64,000 nucleotides of DNA. Source: Morganella morganii. Lineage in GTDB: Bacteria; Pseudomonadota; Gammaproteobacteria; Enterobacterales; Enterobacteriaceae. Positions 40,506-49,086 of the stretch are shown here, in pieces; within the stretch, counting starts at the first letter, position 1; every line of letters begins with the position of its first letter. Made by a program: the position numbers and the translations under genes. The notes beneath the pieces are model-generated. The model had not been told where the DNA came from. It made no database searches and saw only the letters and a list, made by a program, of their open reading frames with translations. The stretch is from contig NZ_CP066129.1 of NCBI RefSeq assembly GCF_019242955.1, positions 1,302,001-1,366,000 on the forward strand, in the 5' to 3' direction.

Positions 40506-40766
40506 TTAATGATTATTCGGTTTAAATAATTTCATGTATAACGTTGTACCTCCCATACTATTAATTAACTGAAAGTGATGACAGGGCATCGCCCGGCAAA
40601 GGCTTGCTGCGTGTGACATGGCGGATGTACACCTCTGATGTTCATAAATGTCGTCCGGATTTACTTTCTGAGTAAAAATATGCTTTTTTATTTGACTCCG
40701 GCGGTATGAATCGGTAAAAAATAGATGGTCAGTTTTGTTTATTGCTGTTTTTTCCCATTTCGACAT
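40506..40766 (-). CDS. Doubtful small ORF in the ldtD-mepK gap
   Basis: A frame of 86 codons from ATG 40766 (111 codons from GTG 40841) runs opposite to its neighbours in the only free space between ldtD and mepK. The protein, starting MSKWEKTAINKTDHLFF and ending YMKLFKPNNH, has no signal peptide or membrane segment and I do not recognise it. The ribosome site is weak. Its Cys/His-rich middle (HQRCTSAMSHAASLCRAMPC) is unusual but could be chance. It may be a remnant of a lost gene. The rest of the 455-base gap holds only the ldtD terminator and, near 40860, the AT-rich upstream region of mepK. Confidence 0.25.
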   Translation of the reverse strand: MSKWEKTAINKTDHLFFTDSYRRSQIKKHIFTQKVNPDDIYEHQRCTSAMSHAASLCRAMPCHHFQLINSMGGTTLYMKLFKPNNH

Positions 40767-40896
40767 AAATATTGAAATAACCTGACGGAAATTTACAGAA
40801 ATAGACAAAACCGATCCGCTGCGGGTCTGAACGGTGAACACAATTATCGCTGTCCGGCCATGTTATATTTAATCAGATAAAGAGTGATTACCGTCA

Positions 40897-41445
40897 ATGG
40901 ATATAATTGATAACGACCGCCGTAAATGGCTGGGATTTGGTGCGGCGGCGCTGGGGCTGGCTTTATTACCGAATCACGCTTTTGCATCCCTGACTACACC
41001 CCGGCCGAAGATTTTACGTTTTGAAAACCTCAATACCGGTGAATTTTTAAAAGCAGAATTTTTTGACGGTAAACGTTATAACCGCTCTGAACTGGCCCGC
41101 CTGAACAAACTGTTCCGCGATCACCGCAGCAATAAAGTCAAAACCATTGATCCGCACCTGTTTGACCAGATGTATCTGTTACAGGTCATGATGAACATTA
41201 ATAAACCAATCCAGCTGGTTTCCGGGTATCGCTCACTGGTGACCAATAACCAGTTGCGTAAAACCACCTCCGGTGTGGCGAAGAAAAGCTATCACACCCG
41301 CGGCCAGGCGATGGATTTCCGTATTCCCGGTATTCAGTTAAGTCAGGTCCGCAAAGCGGCTATGAAAATGCGGGCAGGCGGTGTGGGATATTATCCGTCC
41401 AGTAATTTTGTTCATATGGATACAGGACCGGTCAGAACGTGGTAA
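40897..41445 (+). CDS. mepK: Murein DD-/LD-endopeptidase MepK (Tat substrate)
   Basis: 182 residues, same as E. coli YcbK/MepK. The N terminus NDRRKWLGFGAAALGLALLPNHAFA is a twin-arginine signal peptide. The mature peptidase M15 domain has ISGYRS-type VSGYRSLVTNNQLR, SYHTRGQAMDFRI carrying zinc-binding His and Asp, and GGVGYYPSSNFVHMDTGPVRTW with the final zinc His. It cleaves 3-3 cross-links, which fits its place next to the enzyme that makes them (LdtD). It ends 38 nt before gloC. Confidence 0.96.
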   Translation: MDIIDNDRRKWLGFGAAALGLALLPNHAFASLTTPRPKILRFENLNTGEFLKAEFFDGKRYNRSELARLNKLFRDHRSNKVKTIDPHLFDQMYLLQVMMNINKPIQLVSGYRSLVTNNQLRKTTSGVAKKSYHTRGQAMDFRIPGIQLSQVRKAAMKMRAGGVGYYPSSNFVHMDTGPVRTW

Positions 41446-41483
41446 TCTGTTGTTATTACCCGCATTAACCGGAGTTTTGTGTC

Positions 41484-42131
41484 ATGCAATATCATATTAT
41501 TCCTGTCACCGGCTTTATGCAGAATTGCACCCTGATTTGGTGCGATGAAACAAAAGCCGCTGCCATTGTCGATCCCGGCGGTGAAGCACCGCGTCTTATC
41601 CGTGAAATTGAACAACGCGGCCTTAAACTGGAAAAAATTCTCCTGACGCACGGTCATTTTGATCATGTCGGTGCAACCGCAGATGTGGCAGAGCACTTTA
41701 ATGTGCCGATCGTCGGCCCGCAAAAGGAAGATGCATTCTGGATCGACGGGCTGACTCAGCAGAGTCAGATGTTTGGTGTGGAACCATGCCGTGCATTTAC
41801 ACCGGATCAGTGGCTGGAAGAGGGCGATAAAGTCACTGTCGGTAATATTGAACTGGATGTGCTGCATTGTCCCGGCCATACTCCCGGCCACGTGGTCTTT
41901 GTTGATAAGCAGGATAAACTGATTTCAATGGGGGATGTGCTGTTCAGAGGCGGTGTCGGCCGCAGTGACTTCCCGCGTGGTAACCATCAGGATCTGATCA
42001 GTTCGATTAAAGACAAAATTCTGCCGCTGGGCGATGAATACCGCTTTATTCCCGGTCACGGGCCGATGTCCACACTCGGGGAAGAGCGTCGTACCAATCC
42101 GTTCTTACAGGACGAACCGCCGGTCTGGTGA
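41484..42131 (+). CDS. gloC: Hydroxyacylglutathione hydrolase GloC (YcbL)
   Basis: 215 residues of the metallo-beta-lactamase fold, type II glyoxalase. The metal motif is THGHFDH in [13 protein letters not shown]. The further ligands are in [27 protein letters not shown] and IPGHGPMST. It hydrolyses S-lactoylglutathione in methylglyoxal detoxification, as shown for the E. coli and Salmonella YcbL proteins. There is no signal peptide, so it is cytoplasmic. It begins [15 protein letters not shown] with GGAG about 9 nt before the start. Confidence 0.96.
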   Translation: MQYHIIPVTGFMQNCTLIWCDETKAAAIVDPGGEAPRLIREIEQRGLKLEKILLTHGHFDHVGATADVAEHFNVPIVGPQKEDAFWIDGLTQQSQMFGVEPCRAFTPDQWLEEGDKVTVGNIELDVLHCPGHTPGHVVFVDKQDKLISMGDVLFRGGVGRSDFPRGNHQDLISSIKDKILPLGDEYRFIPGHGPMSTLGEERRTNPFLQDEPPVW

Positions 42132-42164
42132 GTGACATCTGGTGAGTTACACCATGGTGAAAGG

Positions 42165-42190
42165 TGCCTGACGTTGTCAGGCATTTTTTA
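42165..42190. terminator. Terminator after gloC
   Basis: TGCCTGAC (42165-42172), 3-nt loop, GTCAGGCA (42176-42183) and six T. It overlaps the stop codon of the convergent ORF by two bases. Confidence 0.88.
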
Positions 42191-43060
42191 TGATCCGGGT
42201 TTCAGATAGTCATCAAAATATGCGGCTGCTTTTTCAGTATCAATGCTGAGATTACCTTTCCAGCCCGCCCAGGGCATTTCCATATCCGAGCGGCCTTTTG
42301 TATTCTTCAGCTGATTCTCTGCGATAGTAATATCACCGAAGTCAGTCCATTGACTGAGAGACAATGCCAGGAACTGATTCGGGATCACACCTGTTAATGC
42401 CAGTGACTGTAAGATCCCCCGCAGGGTATGGCGATCACCGGCTATCAGTTTCGATGTTTTAAGCCGCTTTTCGAACTGGCCGGGCGTTTCATCCTCCGGT
42501 GCGCTGTGCAGCATATCCAGTAACTGTCTGAATACCGCTTTATCCTGCTCTGTCGGCATGACCGGCTCTGTGGTCAGCAGATGACTCAGATTCAGATAAG
42601 CATACAGTGCGGTACTGCTGTATGCGTTTCCGTAATACAGGCAATACTGGAAATAGCTGTCATTAATGTATTTGGCAGTATCGTGATCACTGCAAACCCA
42701 GCAACAGGCATATTGTGGTTTTTCCAGGTAAGCATGTGCGGGCAGGGTATGCAGCTTATGAAAAGCACTTAATACTGAGCGCCCCCGCAGATAACTGCCG
42801 CCGACACCGGCAATAAACGCGGAGATACACCGCTCCCGGGTTAATGCCGTGTTGTTTTTCAGGCTGTGCAGACGGGCGATAATGTCATCATGGCTGCTGA
42901 AACTGACGATATTGTTCGCCTGCCAGCCGGATTGTGATAAAAGTGTCTGATCTTTTTCAGATAATGTCTGTGTATCATAAACAGAAACCTGTCGTTTGCC
43001 GTCATAACGGCCATTGTCATATTTATACAGCTTGCGTAAAACCCGCATTATTTTCTGCAC
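42188..43060 (-). CDS. Conserved-looking protein of unknown function (about 290 residues)
   Basis: I do not recognise a family. Start is uncertain: GTG 43060 has AAGG 6 nt upstream, while TTG 43066 and ATG 43048 are in frame too. There is no signal peptide or transmembrane helix, so it is probably cytoplasmic. Visible features: a basic N terminus (KIMRVLRKLYKYDNGRYDGK), a Cys cluster in QYACCWVCSDHD near residue 120, a Tyr-rich stretch (YFQCLYYG-like, residues 133-155), and a C-terminal helix-rich part with the polar block NTKGRSDMEMPWAGWKGN. GC content and codon use look like the neighbours. It sits between gloC and aspC, where E. coli has no such gene, and it reads towards gloC. Confidence 0.75.
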   Translation of the reverse strand: MQKIMRVLRKLYKYDNGRYDGKRQVSVYDTQTLSEKDQTLLSQSGWQANNIVSFSSHDDIIARLHSLKNNTALTRERCISAFIAGVGGSYLRGRSVLSAFHKLHTLPAHAYLEKPQYACCWVCSDHDTAKYINDSYFQYCLYYGNAYSSTALYAYLNLSHLLTTEPVMPTEQDKAVFRQLLDMLHSAPEDETPGQFEKRLKTSKLIAGDRHTLRGILQSLALTGVIPNQFLALSLSQWTDFGDITIAENQLKNTKGRSDMEMPWAGWKGNLSIDTEKAAAYFDDYLKPGS

Positions 43061-43093
43061 AGGCAACCTTATATTATCAGGAACAGATAAAAC

Positions 43094-43122
43094 AAAGCCC
43101 CCGGCCGGAAGCCGGGGGCTTT
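43094..43122 (-). terminator. Terminator of aspC
   Basis: Perfect 12-bp stem AAAGCCCCCGGC / GCCGGGGGCTTT with a 5-nt loop, followed on the minus strand by GTTTTATC. Strong. Confidence 0.9.
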
Positions 43123-43149
43123 ATCAGAAGCAGAATGTCTGCTGAGAAA

Positions 43150-44340
43150 TTACAGTACCGCGACGATGGCTTCGCACAGCGGAACCATATTTTCCAGAGT
43201 CAGACCGGCAACGTTGATACGACCGGAGCTGACGGCATACACCGCATATTCATCACGCAGGCGCGCAACCTGTTCTTTGGTCAGGCCGCTGAAAGAGAAC
43301 ATACCGTTCTGGCGGATAATAAAGCTGAAGTCCTGCTTCGCGCCTTTTTCCTGAAGTGTGTTCACAAAGAGCTGACGCATACGCTTGATACGCTCGCGCA
43401 TGGTAGTCAGTTCCTGAATCCACTCTTCTTTCAGCTCCGGATCAGACAACACGGTTGTCACAACGGCACCACCGTGTGACGGCGGGTTAGAGTAGTTGGT
43501 ACGGATCACAATTTTGATCTGGCTGAACGCGCGATCGGCGGTATCCGGATCAGCCGCAACCAGGGTGCAGGCACCGACACGCTCATTGTACATGCCGAAG
43601 TTTTTAGAATAAGAGCTGGCGACCAGCATCTCAGGGTGGGATTCAGCGAAAATACGCAGCCCCTGAGCATCTTCATCCAGACCGGCCGCAAAGCCCTGAT
43701 AAGCAAAGTCGAAGACCGGCAGCAGACCTTTTTCTTTTACCAGAACAGATAACTGAGCCCATTGTTCAGCAGTCGGGTCAATACCGGTCGGGTTATGGCA
43801 GCAGCCGTGCAGCAGGATCACATCACCGGCCTGTGCCGCTTCGAGGCTTGCCAGCATGCCACCGAAATCAAGCGCATGATTTTCGGCGTCATAGTAATTG
43901 TAACTGCAGATTTCCAGACCGGCACCGGCAAAGATACCGTTGTGGTTAGGCCAGGTCGGGTTGCTGATCCAGACACGTTTTGCGCTGGTTTGCTTAGCAA
44001 TAAAATCAGCCGCGATACGCAGTGCACCTGTACCACCCGGTGCCTGTGCGGTACGGGCGCGTTTGGCGGTGATAATGTCACTGTTATCACCAAACAGCAG
44101 TGCCTGAGTCACCGTACCGAATTCAGGTATCCCGGTGATAGGCAGGTAGTTTTTTGTGGTTTCATTATCCAGCAGATACTTTTCCGCTTTTTTAACACAG
44201 CTCAGTACCGGTGTTTTACCGGTTTCATCTTTATAAACACCAATACCTAAATTGATTTTGTTTTCACGTGGGTCCTGACGGAAGCTGTCAGCCAGACCTA
44301 AGATCGGGTCGGCAGGCGCGGCAGTAATATTCTCAAACAT
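43150..44340 (-). CDS. aspC: Aspartate aminotransferase
   Basis: 396 residues, the E. coli length, from ATG 44340 (five further in-frame codons upstream are ignored). This PLP-dependent enzyme interconverts aspartate and oxaloacetate with glutamate and 2-oxoglutarate. The PLP lysine is K246 in [46 protein letters not shown] and [10 protein letters not shown] are classic class Ia blocks. It lies downstream of the porin gene in the same direction, as in E. coli (ompF-aspC). Confidence 0.99.
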   Translation of the reverse strand: MFENITAAPADPILGLADSFRQDPRENKINLGIGVYKDETGKTPVLSCVKKAEKYLLDNETTKNYLPITGIPEFGTVTQALLFGDNSDIITAKRARTAQAPGGTGALRIAADFIAKQTSAKRVWISNPTWPNHNGIFAGAGLEICSYNYYDAENHALDFGGMLASLEAAQAGDVILLHGCCHNPTGIDPTAEQWAQLSVLVKEKGLLPVFDFAYQGFAAGLDEDAQGLRIFAESHPEMLVASSYSKNFGMYNERVGACTLVAADPDTADRAFSQIKIVIRTNYSNPPSHGGAVVTTVLSDPELKEEWIQELTTMRERIKRMRQLFVNTLQEKGAKQDFSFIIRQNGMFSFSGLTKEQVARLRDEYAVYAVSSGRINVAGLTLENMVPLCEAIVAVL

Positions 44341-44409
44341 AGTTGTTGATCCCAATAGTATCTGATAGTGCGGATAAGAGGACTGTCACAAGGTTATCAG
44401 GTTAACTCC

Positions 44410-44437
44410 CTGTAAATCATTTGCCAACTGTTTACAG
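44410..44437. promoter_or_regulatory. Inverted repeat upstream of aspC
   Basis: CTGTAAA (44410-44416) and TTTACAG (44431-44437) separated by 14 bases, 70-100 nt before the aspC start. It resembles a TyrR-type arm pair (TGTAAA/TTTACA), but the spacing is 14 instead of 6, so identity is doubtful. Confidence 0.3.
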
Positions 44438-44523
44438 AAAAAAGACGAAGATCTTGTGAAGTGGGTGACGTCCTGTTGAGGTTTGCATGAAAATGCATCA
44501 CAAAACGCGTTAAACAGATAACA

Positions 44524-44549
44524 AAAAACCCACGGCAAGCCGTGGGTTT
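44524..44549 (-). terminator. Terminator of the porin gene
   Basis: 10-bp stem AAACCCACGG / CCGTGGGTTT, 4-nt loop, followed on the minus strand by TTTGTTATC with further T. It separates the porin from aspC. Confidence 0.9.
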
Positions 44550-44577
44550 CGGTATTCATATTCAGCGTAAAGCTAAA

Positions 44578-45678
44578 TCAGAACTGGTAAGTCAGACCTA
44601 AACCAACAACATCACCGGTGTTGATTTTGTTGCTGCGGGTGAAGTCATCGTTGTCCAGCAGGTTGATTTTATAATCAATGACTGCAGACATGTTTTTGTT
44701 GAAGTAGTAGTAAGCACCCAGGTCGATGTATTTAACCAGGTCTTCGCTGCCTTTTGAACCGTTTTCCAGGTCTTTACCTTTAGACTGCAGGTAAGCGATG
44801 GATGGACGCAGACCGAAGTCGAACTGGTACTGTGCTACTAATTCGAAGTTCTGAGTTTTGTTAGCGATGGTGTTTGCTTCGCCGTATTTGGTCATGTTAC
44901 GGGTTTCACCGTACAGAGCGGCCAGGTATACGTTGTTAGCGTCGTATTTAGCACCGAAATCCCATGCTTCAGCACGTTTACCTTCAGCACCGAACAGGCC
45001 TTGCTGCTGTGGAATAGTACGTGCAGAGTTAGAGTAACCACCACCCAGAGTCACGCCCCAGCCCAGGTCGTAAGCGGTAGAGAAACCGTAACCGTCGCCG
45101 TTAGATTTAGCACCTTTCTGTGCTTCGATTGAGTTTTCGTCGTTAGCACCCTGGTACTGCAGAGCGAAGCTCAGGCCATCAACGTAACCGAACATATCGC
45201 TGTTGCGGTAAGTCAGCAGGTTGTGGTTACGACCGGTCATGAATACGTCGGTCTGTGCCATGGTGTCGCCACCGAACAGTGGCAGGACGTCGGTCCATGC
45301 TGCAGTGTCATATACCACACCGTAGTTACGGCCGTAGTCGATTGAACCGAATTCAGCGAATTTGAAACCAGCGTAAGCTAAACGAACTTTATTAGGGTTC
45401 TCGCCTTCAACGTTGTTGGTTTTGATTTCATTTTCGAAACGACCGAAACCGGTCAGCTGGTCAGTGATCTGAGTTTCACCTTTGATGCCGAAACGAACGC
45501 GTGAATCGTCGCCATCTTCTTTAGAGCCGTTGTCATCAGACTTAGCGAACATGTGACGAACGTCAACTTTACCGTACAGGTCTACTTTGTTGCCGTCTTT
45601 GTTGTAGATTTCAGCTGCGTTTGCTGCACCAGCAACTAACAGAGCCGGGATAACCACTGCAAGAATATTGCGTTTCAT
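44578..45678 (-). CDS. ompF: OmpF/OmpC-type general porin
   Basis: 366 residues from ATG 45678, which has AGGG about 9 nt upstream; the longer frame is spurious. The signal peptide [21 protein letters not shown] is followed by [23 protein letters not shown]. The body is a 16-strand trimeric barrel with the constriction loop in [21 protein letters not shown], and it ends with a C-terminal Phe (VGLGLTYQF) as required for outer-membrane insertion. It allows diffusion of small solutes and antibiotics. Position between asnS and aspC is that of E. coli ompF, so I use that symbol by synteny; sequence alone does not separate OmpF from OmpC. A putative OmpR site lies upstream. Confidence 0.93.
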   Translation of the reverse strand: MKRNILAVVIPALLVAGAANAAEIYNKDGNKVDLYGKVDVRHMFAKSDDNGSKEDGDDSRVRFGIKGETQITDQLTGFGRFENEIKTNNVEGENPNKVRLAYAGFKFAEFGSIDYGRNYGVVYDTAAWTDVLPLFGGDTMAQTDVFMTGRNHNLLTYRNSDMFGYVDGLSFALQYQGANDENSIEAQKGAKSNGDGYGFSTAYDLGWGVTLGGGYSNSARTIPQQQGLFGAEGKRAEAWDFGAKYDANNVYLAALYGETRNMTKYGEANTIANKTQNFELVAQYQFDFGLRPSIAYLQSKGKDLENGSKGSEDLVKYIDLGAYYYFNKNMSAVIDYKINLLDNDDFTRSNKINTGDVVGLGLTYQF

Positions 45679-45723
45679 TATTATTACCCTCATTGGTGTT
45701 ATTCGGACACCTGCCACTGCCAG

Positions 45724-45754
45724 AAATAGTTCTGAAAAAAATTTGGAACTATTT
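45724..45754 (-). repeat. 9-bp inverted repeat in the porin leader
   Basis: AAATAGTTC (45724-45732) and GAACTATTT (45746-45754) with a 13-nt loop, 46-76 nt before the porin start codon. In the message it gives a perfect stem with a U-rich loop, placed where small RNAs and Hfq often act on porin messages. Confidence 0.6.
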
Positions 45755-45861
45755 ATGAGAGTTTAGTGTCGTCTGTGTCGGCGACCAGTGTTCCATTGGT
45801 AAAATATTTTATCTACCCTGAAAGTGCTACAAAAACGAAGAATCTGTAACAAATGGCAAAA

Positions 45862-45880
45862 AAGTATTTCAAAATGTAAA
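45862..45880 (-). promoter_or_regulatory. Putative OmpR-binding site of the porin promoter
   Basis: The minus strand reads TTTACATTTTGAAATACTT, very close to the C1 OmpR site of E. coli ompC as I recall it (TTTACATTTTGAAACATCT). A second related stretch follows it in the same direction. The site lies about 190 nt upstream of the start codon, suitable for osmoregulated control by EnvZ/OmpR. Confidence 0.6.
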
Positions 45881-45918
45881 TAATTGGGAGCTTTTTGAAC
45901 AGTCAGAACCACAGGCAT

Positions 45919-45948
45919 AAAAAAAGCCGACCTGATGGCCGGCTTTTT
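45919..45948 (-). terminator. Terminator of asnS
   Basis: AAAAAGCCG (45921-45929) / CGGCTTTTT (45940-45948), extended inside by CC/GG around one mismatch. On the minus strand it is followed by TTTATGCC. It isolates asnS from the porin promoter. Confidence 0.9.
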
Positions 45949-45971
45949 ACATTCAATATTTTTGATGGAAA

Positions 45972-47372
45972 TCAGAATGTGGCGCTGCGCGGGGTCCGCG
46001 GGAACGGGATGGTTTCACGGATATTTGAGACGCCCGTCACATATGACACCAGACGCTCAAAACCCAGACCGAAACCGGCGTGCGGCACAGTGCCGTAGCG
46101 GCGCAGATCACGGTACCACCAGTAATCTTCTTTGTTCATACCCAGTTCATCAAAGCGGGCATCGAGTTTGTCCAGTCGCTCTTCACGCTGTGAACCCCCG
46201 ATAATTTCACCGATTCCCGGTGCCAGGACGTCCATCGCGGCCACGGTTTTGCCATCTTCGTTTTCGCGCATATAGAATGCTTTGATCGCTTTAGGGTAGT
46301 TTTTAACGACCACAGGCGCTTTGAAGTGCTCTTCCGCCAGGTAGCGCTCGTGCTCAGAGGACATATCCACGCCCCAGTACACGTCGTTTTCAAAGGTTTT
46401 GCCGCAGTTTTCCAGGATTTTGATCGCGTCGGTGTAATCAACCTGTGCAAAATCGGAAGTGACAAAACGCTCCAGGCGTTCGATGGCTTCTTTATTAATA
46501 CGCTCAGCAAAGAATTCGAGATCATCGCGGCGTTCTTCCAGAACGGCTTTGAAGACAAATTTCAGCATGGCTTCGGCCAGACCGGCCACGTCATCCAGAT
46601 TTGCAAACGCCACTTCCGGCTCAACCATCCAGAATTCCGCCAGGTGGCGGCTGGTGTTGGAATTTTCCGCACGGAACGTCGGGCCGAAGGTGTAGATTTT
46701 GCTCAGCGCAGAGGCATAAGCTTCACCGTTCAGCTGACCGGATACGGTCAGGAATGCTTCCTGGCCGAAAAAGTCTTCACTGAAATCCACTTCGCCTTTA
46801 TCGTTGCGCGGCAGATTGTGGAAATCCAGCGTGGAGACACGGAACATTTCACCGGCACCTTCGGTGTCAGAGGTGGTGATAAGCGGGGTGGATACCCAGA
46901 AGAAACCCTGCTCGTCGAAGAAACGGTGTAATGCCTGGGATAAAGTATGACGGACACGGGTAACCGCGCCAATCAGGTTGGTGCGCGGACGCAGGTGCGC
47001 CACTTCACGCAGATACTCGACAGAGTGGCGTTTTGCCGCCATCGGGTAGGTATCCGGATCATCAACCATACCGACAACACGAACCTGTGTGGCATGGATT
47101 TCAAAACTTTGTCCCTGACCCGGGGAAGCAACCACTTTCCCGGTAACTTCAACAGAACAGCCCGCCGTTAAATGAAGCACTTCATCATTATAATTAGGTA
47201 AATTATTTTCGATGACGGCCTGTACCGGATTAAAGCAGGAACCGTCGTAGACGGCGAGGAATGAGATCCCGGCTTTTGAATCTCTCCTTGTACGGACCCA
47301 ACCCTGTACTGTGACTTCGCTGTCAACAGGTACACGGCCTTGCAGTACATCGACCACAGGCGCTATGCTCAT
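45972..47372 (-). CDS. asnS: Asparaginyl-tRNA synthetase
   Basis: 466 residues, same as E. coli. It is a class IIb synthetase that charges tRNA-Asn. The N-terminal OB anticodon-binding domain ([26 protein letters not shown]) is followed by the catalytic domain: [40 protein letters not shown], motif 2 [25 protein letters not shown] and motif 3 [15 protein letters not shown]. The C terminus is [12 protein letters not shown]. Reads leftwards between pncB and the porin. Confidence 0.99.
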   Translation of the reverse strand: MSIAPVVDVLQGRVPVDSEVTVQGWVRTRRDSKAGISFLAVYDGSCFNPVQAVIENNLPNYNDEVLHLTAGCSVEVTGKVVASPGQGQSFEIHATQVRVVGMVDDPDTYPMAAKRHSVEYLREVAHLRPRTNLIGAVTRVRHTLSQALHRFFDEQGFFWVSTPLITTSDTEGAGEMFRVSTLDFHNLPRNDKGEVDFSEDFFGQEAFLTVSGQLNGEAYASALSKIYTFGPTFRAENSNTSRHLAEFWMVEPEVAFANLDDVAGLAEAMLKFVFKAVLEERRDDLEFFAERINKEAIERLERFVTSDFAQVDYTDAIKILENCGKTFENDVYWGVDMSSEHERYLAEEHFKAPVVVKNYPKAIKAFYMRENEDGKTVAAMDVLAPGIGEIIGGSQREERLDKLDARFDELGMNKEDYWWYRDLRRYGTVPHAGFGLGFERLVSYVTGVSNIRETIPFPRTPRSATF

Positions 47373-47539
47373 AGTTGAAACTCTCTCTTCTTATATATAG
47401 GTCTGTTACACGCGTTACCCGCCATCTTCTGAGATGTGAGTAACAGAATAGTCATCAGTTGCCGTCAAACGGGCAATCTCACTATGTTACTTGCTCACTG
47501 TCAGGAAACAAGCAGAAATTGGGGGTCAGCAGCCCGAAA

Positions 47540-47571
47540 AACAGAAAAAATAACCGTCTTTTTCTGTTCTC
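47540..47571 (-). terminator. Terminator-like inverted repeat after pncB
   Basis: AACAGAAAAA (47540-47549) and TTTTTCTGTT (47559-47568), 10 bp with a 9-nt loop; on the minus strand it runs into TTTCGGG. AT-rich, so of modest strength. It lies between the pncB stop and asnS. Confidence 0.5.
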
Positions 47572-47597
47572 CGGGGGTATCTGTATAAAAGAGAGGA

Positions 47598-48812
47598 TCA
47601 GCAGGCGCGCTGAACGTGGGGAATATCAAAAGCGCGGCGCAGTTTATCGACAAATTCATCATCTTCACAGATGGTTTTGCCGGGGCTGTCGGAGAGTTTG
47701 GCGACCGGTTTCCCGTTACATTCCACCAGCTTGATAACAATATTCAGCGGCTCGACATCCGGGATGTTGCAGGTCAGGCGGGTGCCGATACCGAACACCA
47801 GGTTGATCCGGTCACAGAAATGGGCATAGAGCGCGAGGGCTTTGCGGAAATCCAGGTTATCGGAGAAGACCAGCGTTTTGCTCATCGGGTCGATACCCAG
47901 CTTTTCATAGTGAGCAATCGCTTTTTCACCCCATTCAACCGGATCCCCGGAATCGTGGCGCAGACCCTGATAAGCACGGGCAAACGGGACATCGAAATCG
48001 CGCAGGAAGGCATCCATGGTGATGCAGTCTGTCAGCGCAACACCCAGCTGATCCGGATATTCATCAAGCCAGGTCTGGAGAGCGGCGCGCTGGCTGTTGG
48101 CCAGTTCCGCACTGATCTGCTGATGTGCCTGGAACCATTCGTGTGCCTGGGTGCCGACCGGCTCCAGATCGAGTTTTTCTGCCAGCAGGTAATTACTGGT
48201 GCCGACCAGATACGGGAAATGCTGCTTCAGTTCCGTGACAATCGCTTTCTGGACATCATAAGAGAAACGGCGGCGGGTGCCGAAGTCCATCAGTTTAAAG
48301 CGGCTGAGGTCGATCCCTGCCTGTTCCGCATCCTGATAAAAGCGTGTCACCAGTTCGCGCAGACGGATAACGGCATCTTCCGGCGTTACCTGCGGTGATT
48401 CATGGCGGTGAACGAGTTCACTGATCAGCGCCAGCAGCGGGACTTCCCACAGGATAACTTCCACCCACGGGCCGCTGATACGGATAGCCAGCTGACCGTT
48501 GCTGTCACAGCGGATATTTACCTGTGACGGATCAAACCGGAACTGACGGAACCAGGCGAGGTAATCTGCCGAAAAGAACGGCAGGCGGGCCAGATAGTTG
48601 TACTCGTCATCACTGACTGACAGCTCTGCCATCATTGCCACCCGCCGGCGCAGTTCATCTGCGTACTGTCCCAGCAGTTTGTTGCTCCGGCAGCGGAATT
48701 CCGCGACGACCGGAATTGAGCGGTAATGATGGAACACTGCCTGCTGCATGTGCAGCTTATACGCATCGGTATCCAGCAGTGATGTGATAATTGGGGTTGC
48801 TTCTGAATTCAT
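47598..48812 (-). CDS. pncB: Nicotinate phosphoribosyltransferase
   Basis: 404 residues (400 in E. coli) from ATG 48812; an upstream TTG-started extension is unlikely. It makes nicotinate mononucleotide from nicotinate and PRPP in NAD salvage. Family blocks: [41 protein letters not shown]-like [47 protein letters not shown] with the autophosphorylated His, [17 protein letters not shown] and [20 protein letters not shown]. Divergent from pepN across about 270 bases. Confidence 0.98.
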   Translation of the reverse strand: MNSEATPIITSLLDTDAYKLHMQQAVFHHYRSIPVVAEFRCRSNKLLGQYADELRRRVAMMAELSVSDDEYNYLARLPFFSADYLAWFRQFRFDPSQVNIRCDSNGQLAIRISGPWVEVILWEVPLLALISELVHRHESPQVTPEDAVIRLRELVTRFYQDAEQAGIDLSRFKLMDFGTRRRFSYDVQKAIVTELKQHFPYLVGTSNYLLAEKLDLEPVGTQAHEWFQAHQQISAELANSQRAALQTWLDEYPDQLGVALTDCITMDAFLRDFDVPFARAYQGLRHDSGDPVEWGEKAIAHYEKLGIDPMSKTLVFSDNLDFRKALALYAHFCDRINLVFGIGTRLTCNIPDVEPLNIVIKLVECNGKPVAKLSDSPGKTICEDDEFVDKLRRAFDIPHVQRAC

Positions 48813-49086
48813 GGCGCTTTCAGCATCCTCACGGAGCAATCAACCTAAACAGGTTATAGCTTACTATTATCTGCGTATAGTAACACGTTATTTCCCCTGT
48901 GCGCGATGTTCAGCGGGGAATCACATTATTTGTTAACATTTTATTCATATTTGAGGTTGTACCACACCGCGGGGAAATAAGGGCGTATCACAAACTGCTA
49001 AAATTTCGTTTACCACGGCGCCAGAATTATGAGAGCCTAAGAACAGCGTAATTGTAATCATTTAATAAAACAGTGAAGAGAAAACC
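48813..49086. other. Divergent promoter region pncB / pepN
   Basis: About 274 bases with no gene. AT-rich, with several TATA-like hexamers (for example near 48883-48890) but no promoter pair that I would defend. GAAGAG at 49074-49079 is the pepN ribosome site. No palindromic operator stands out. Confidence 0.35.

Noticed and set aside
44410-44437. TyrR box controlling aspC
   Set aside because: The TGTAAA/TTTACA arms are 14 bases apart rather than 6, so only a generic inverted repeat is reported.
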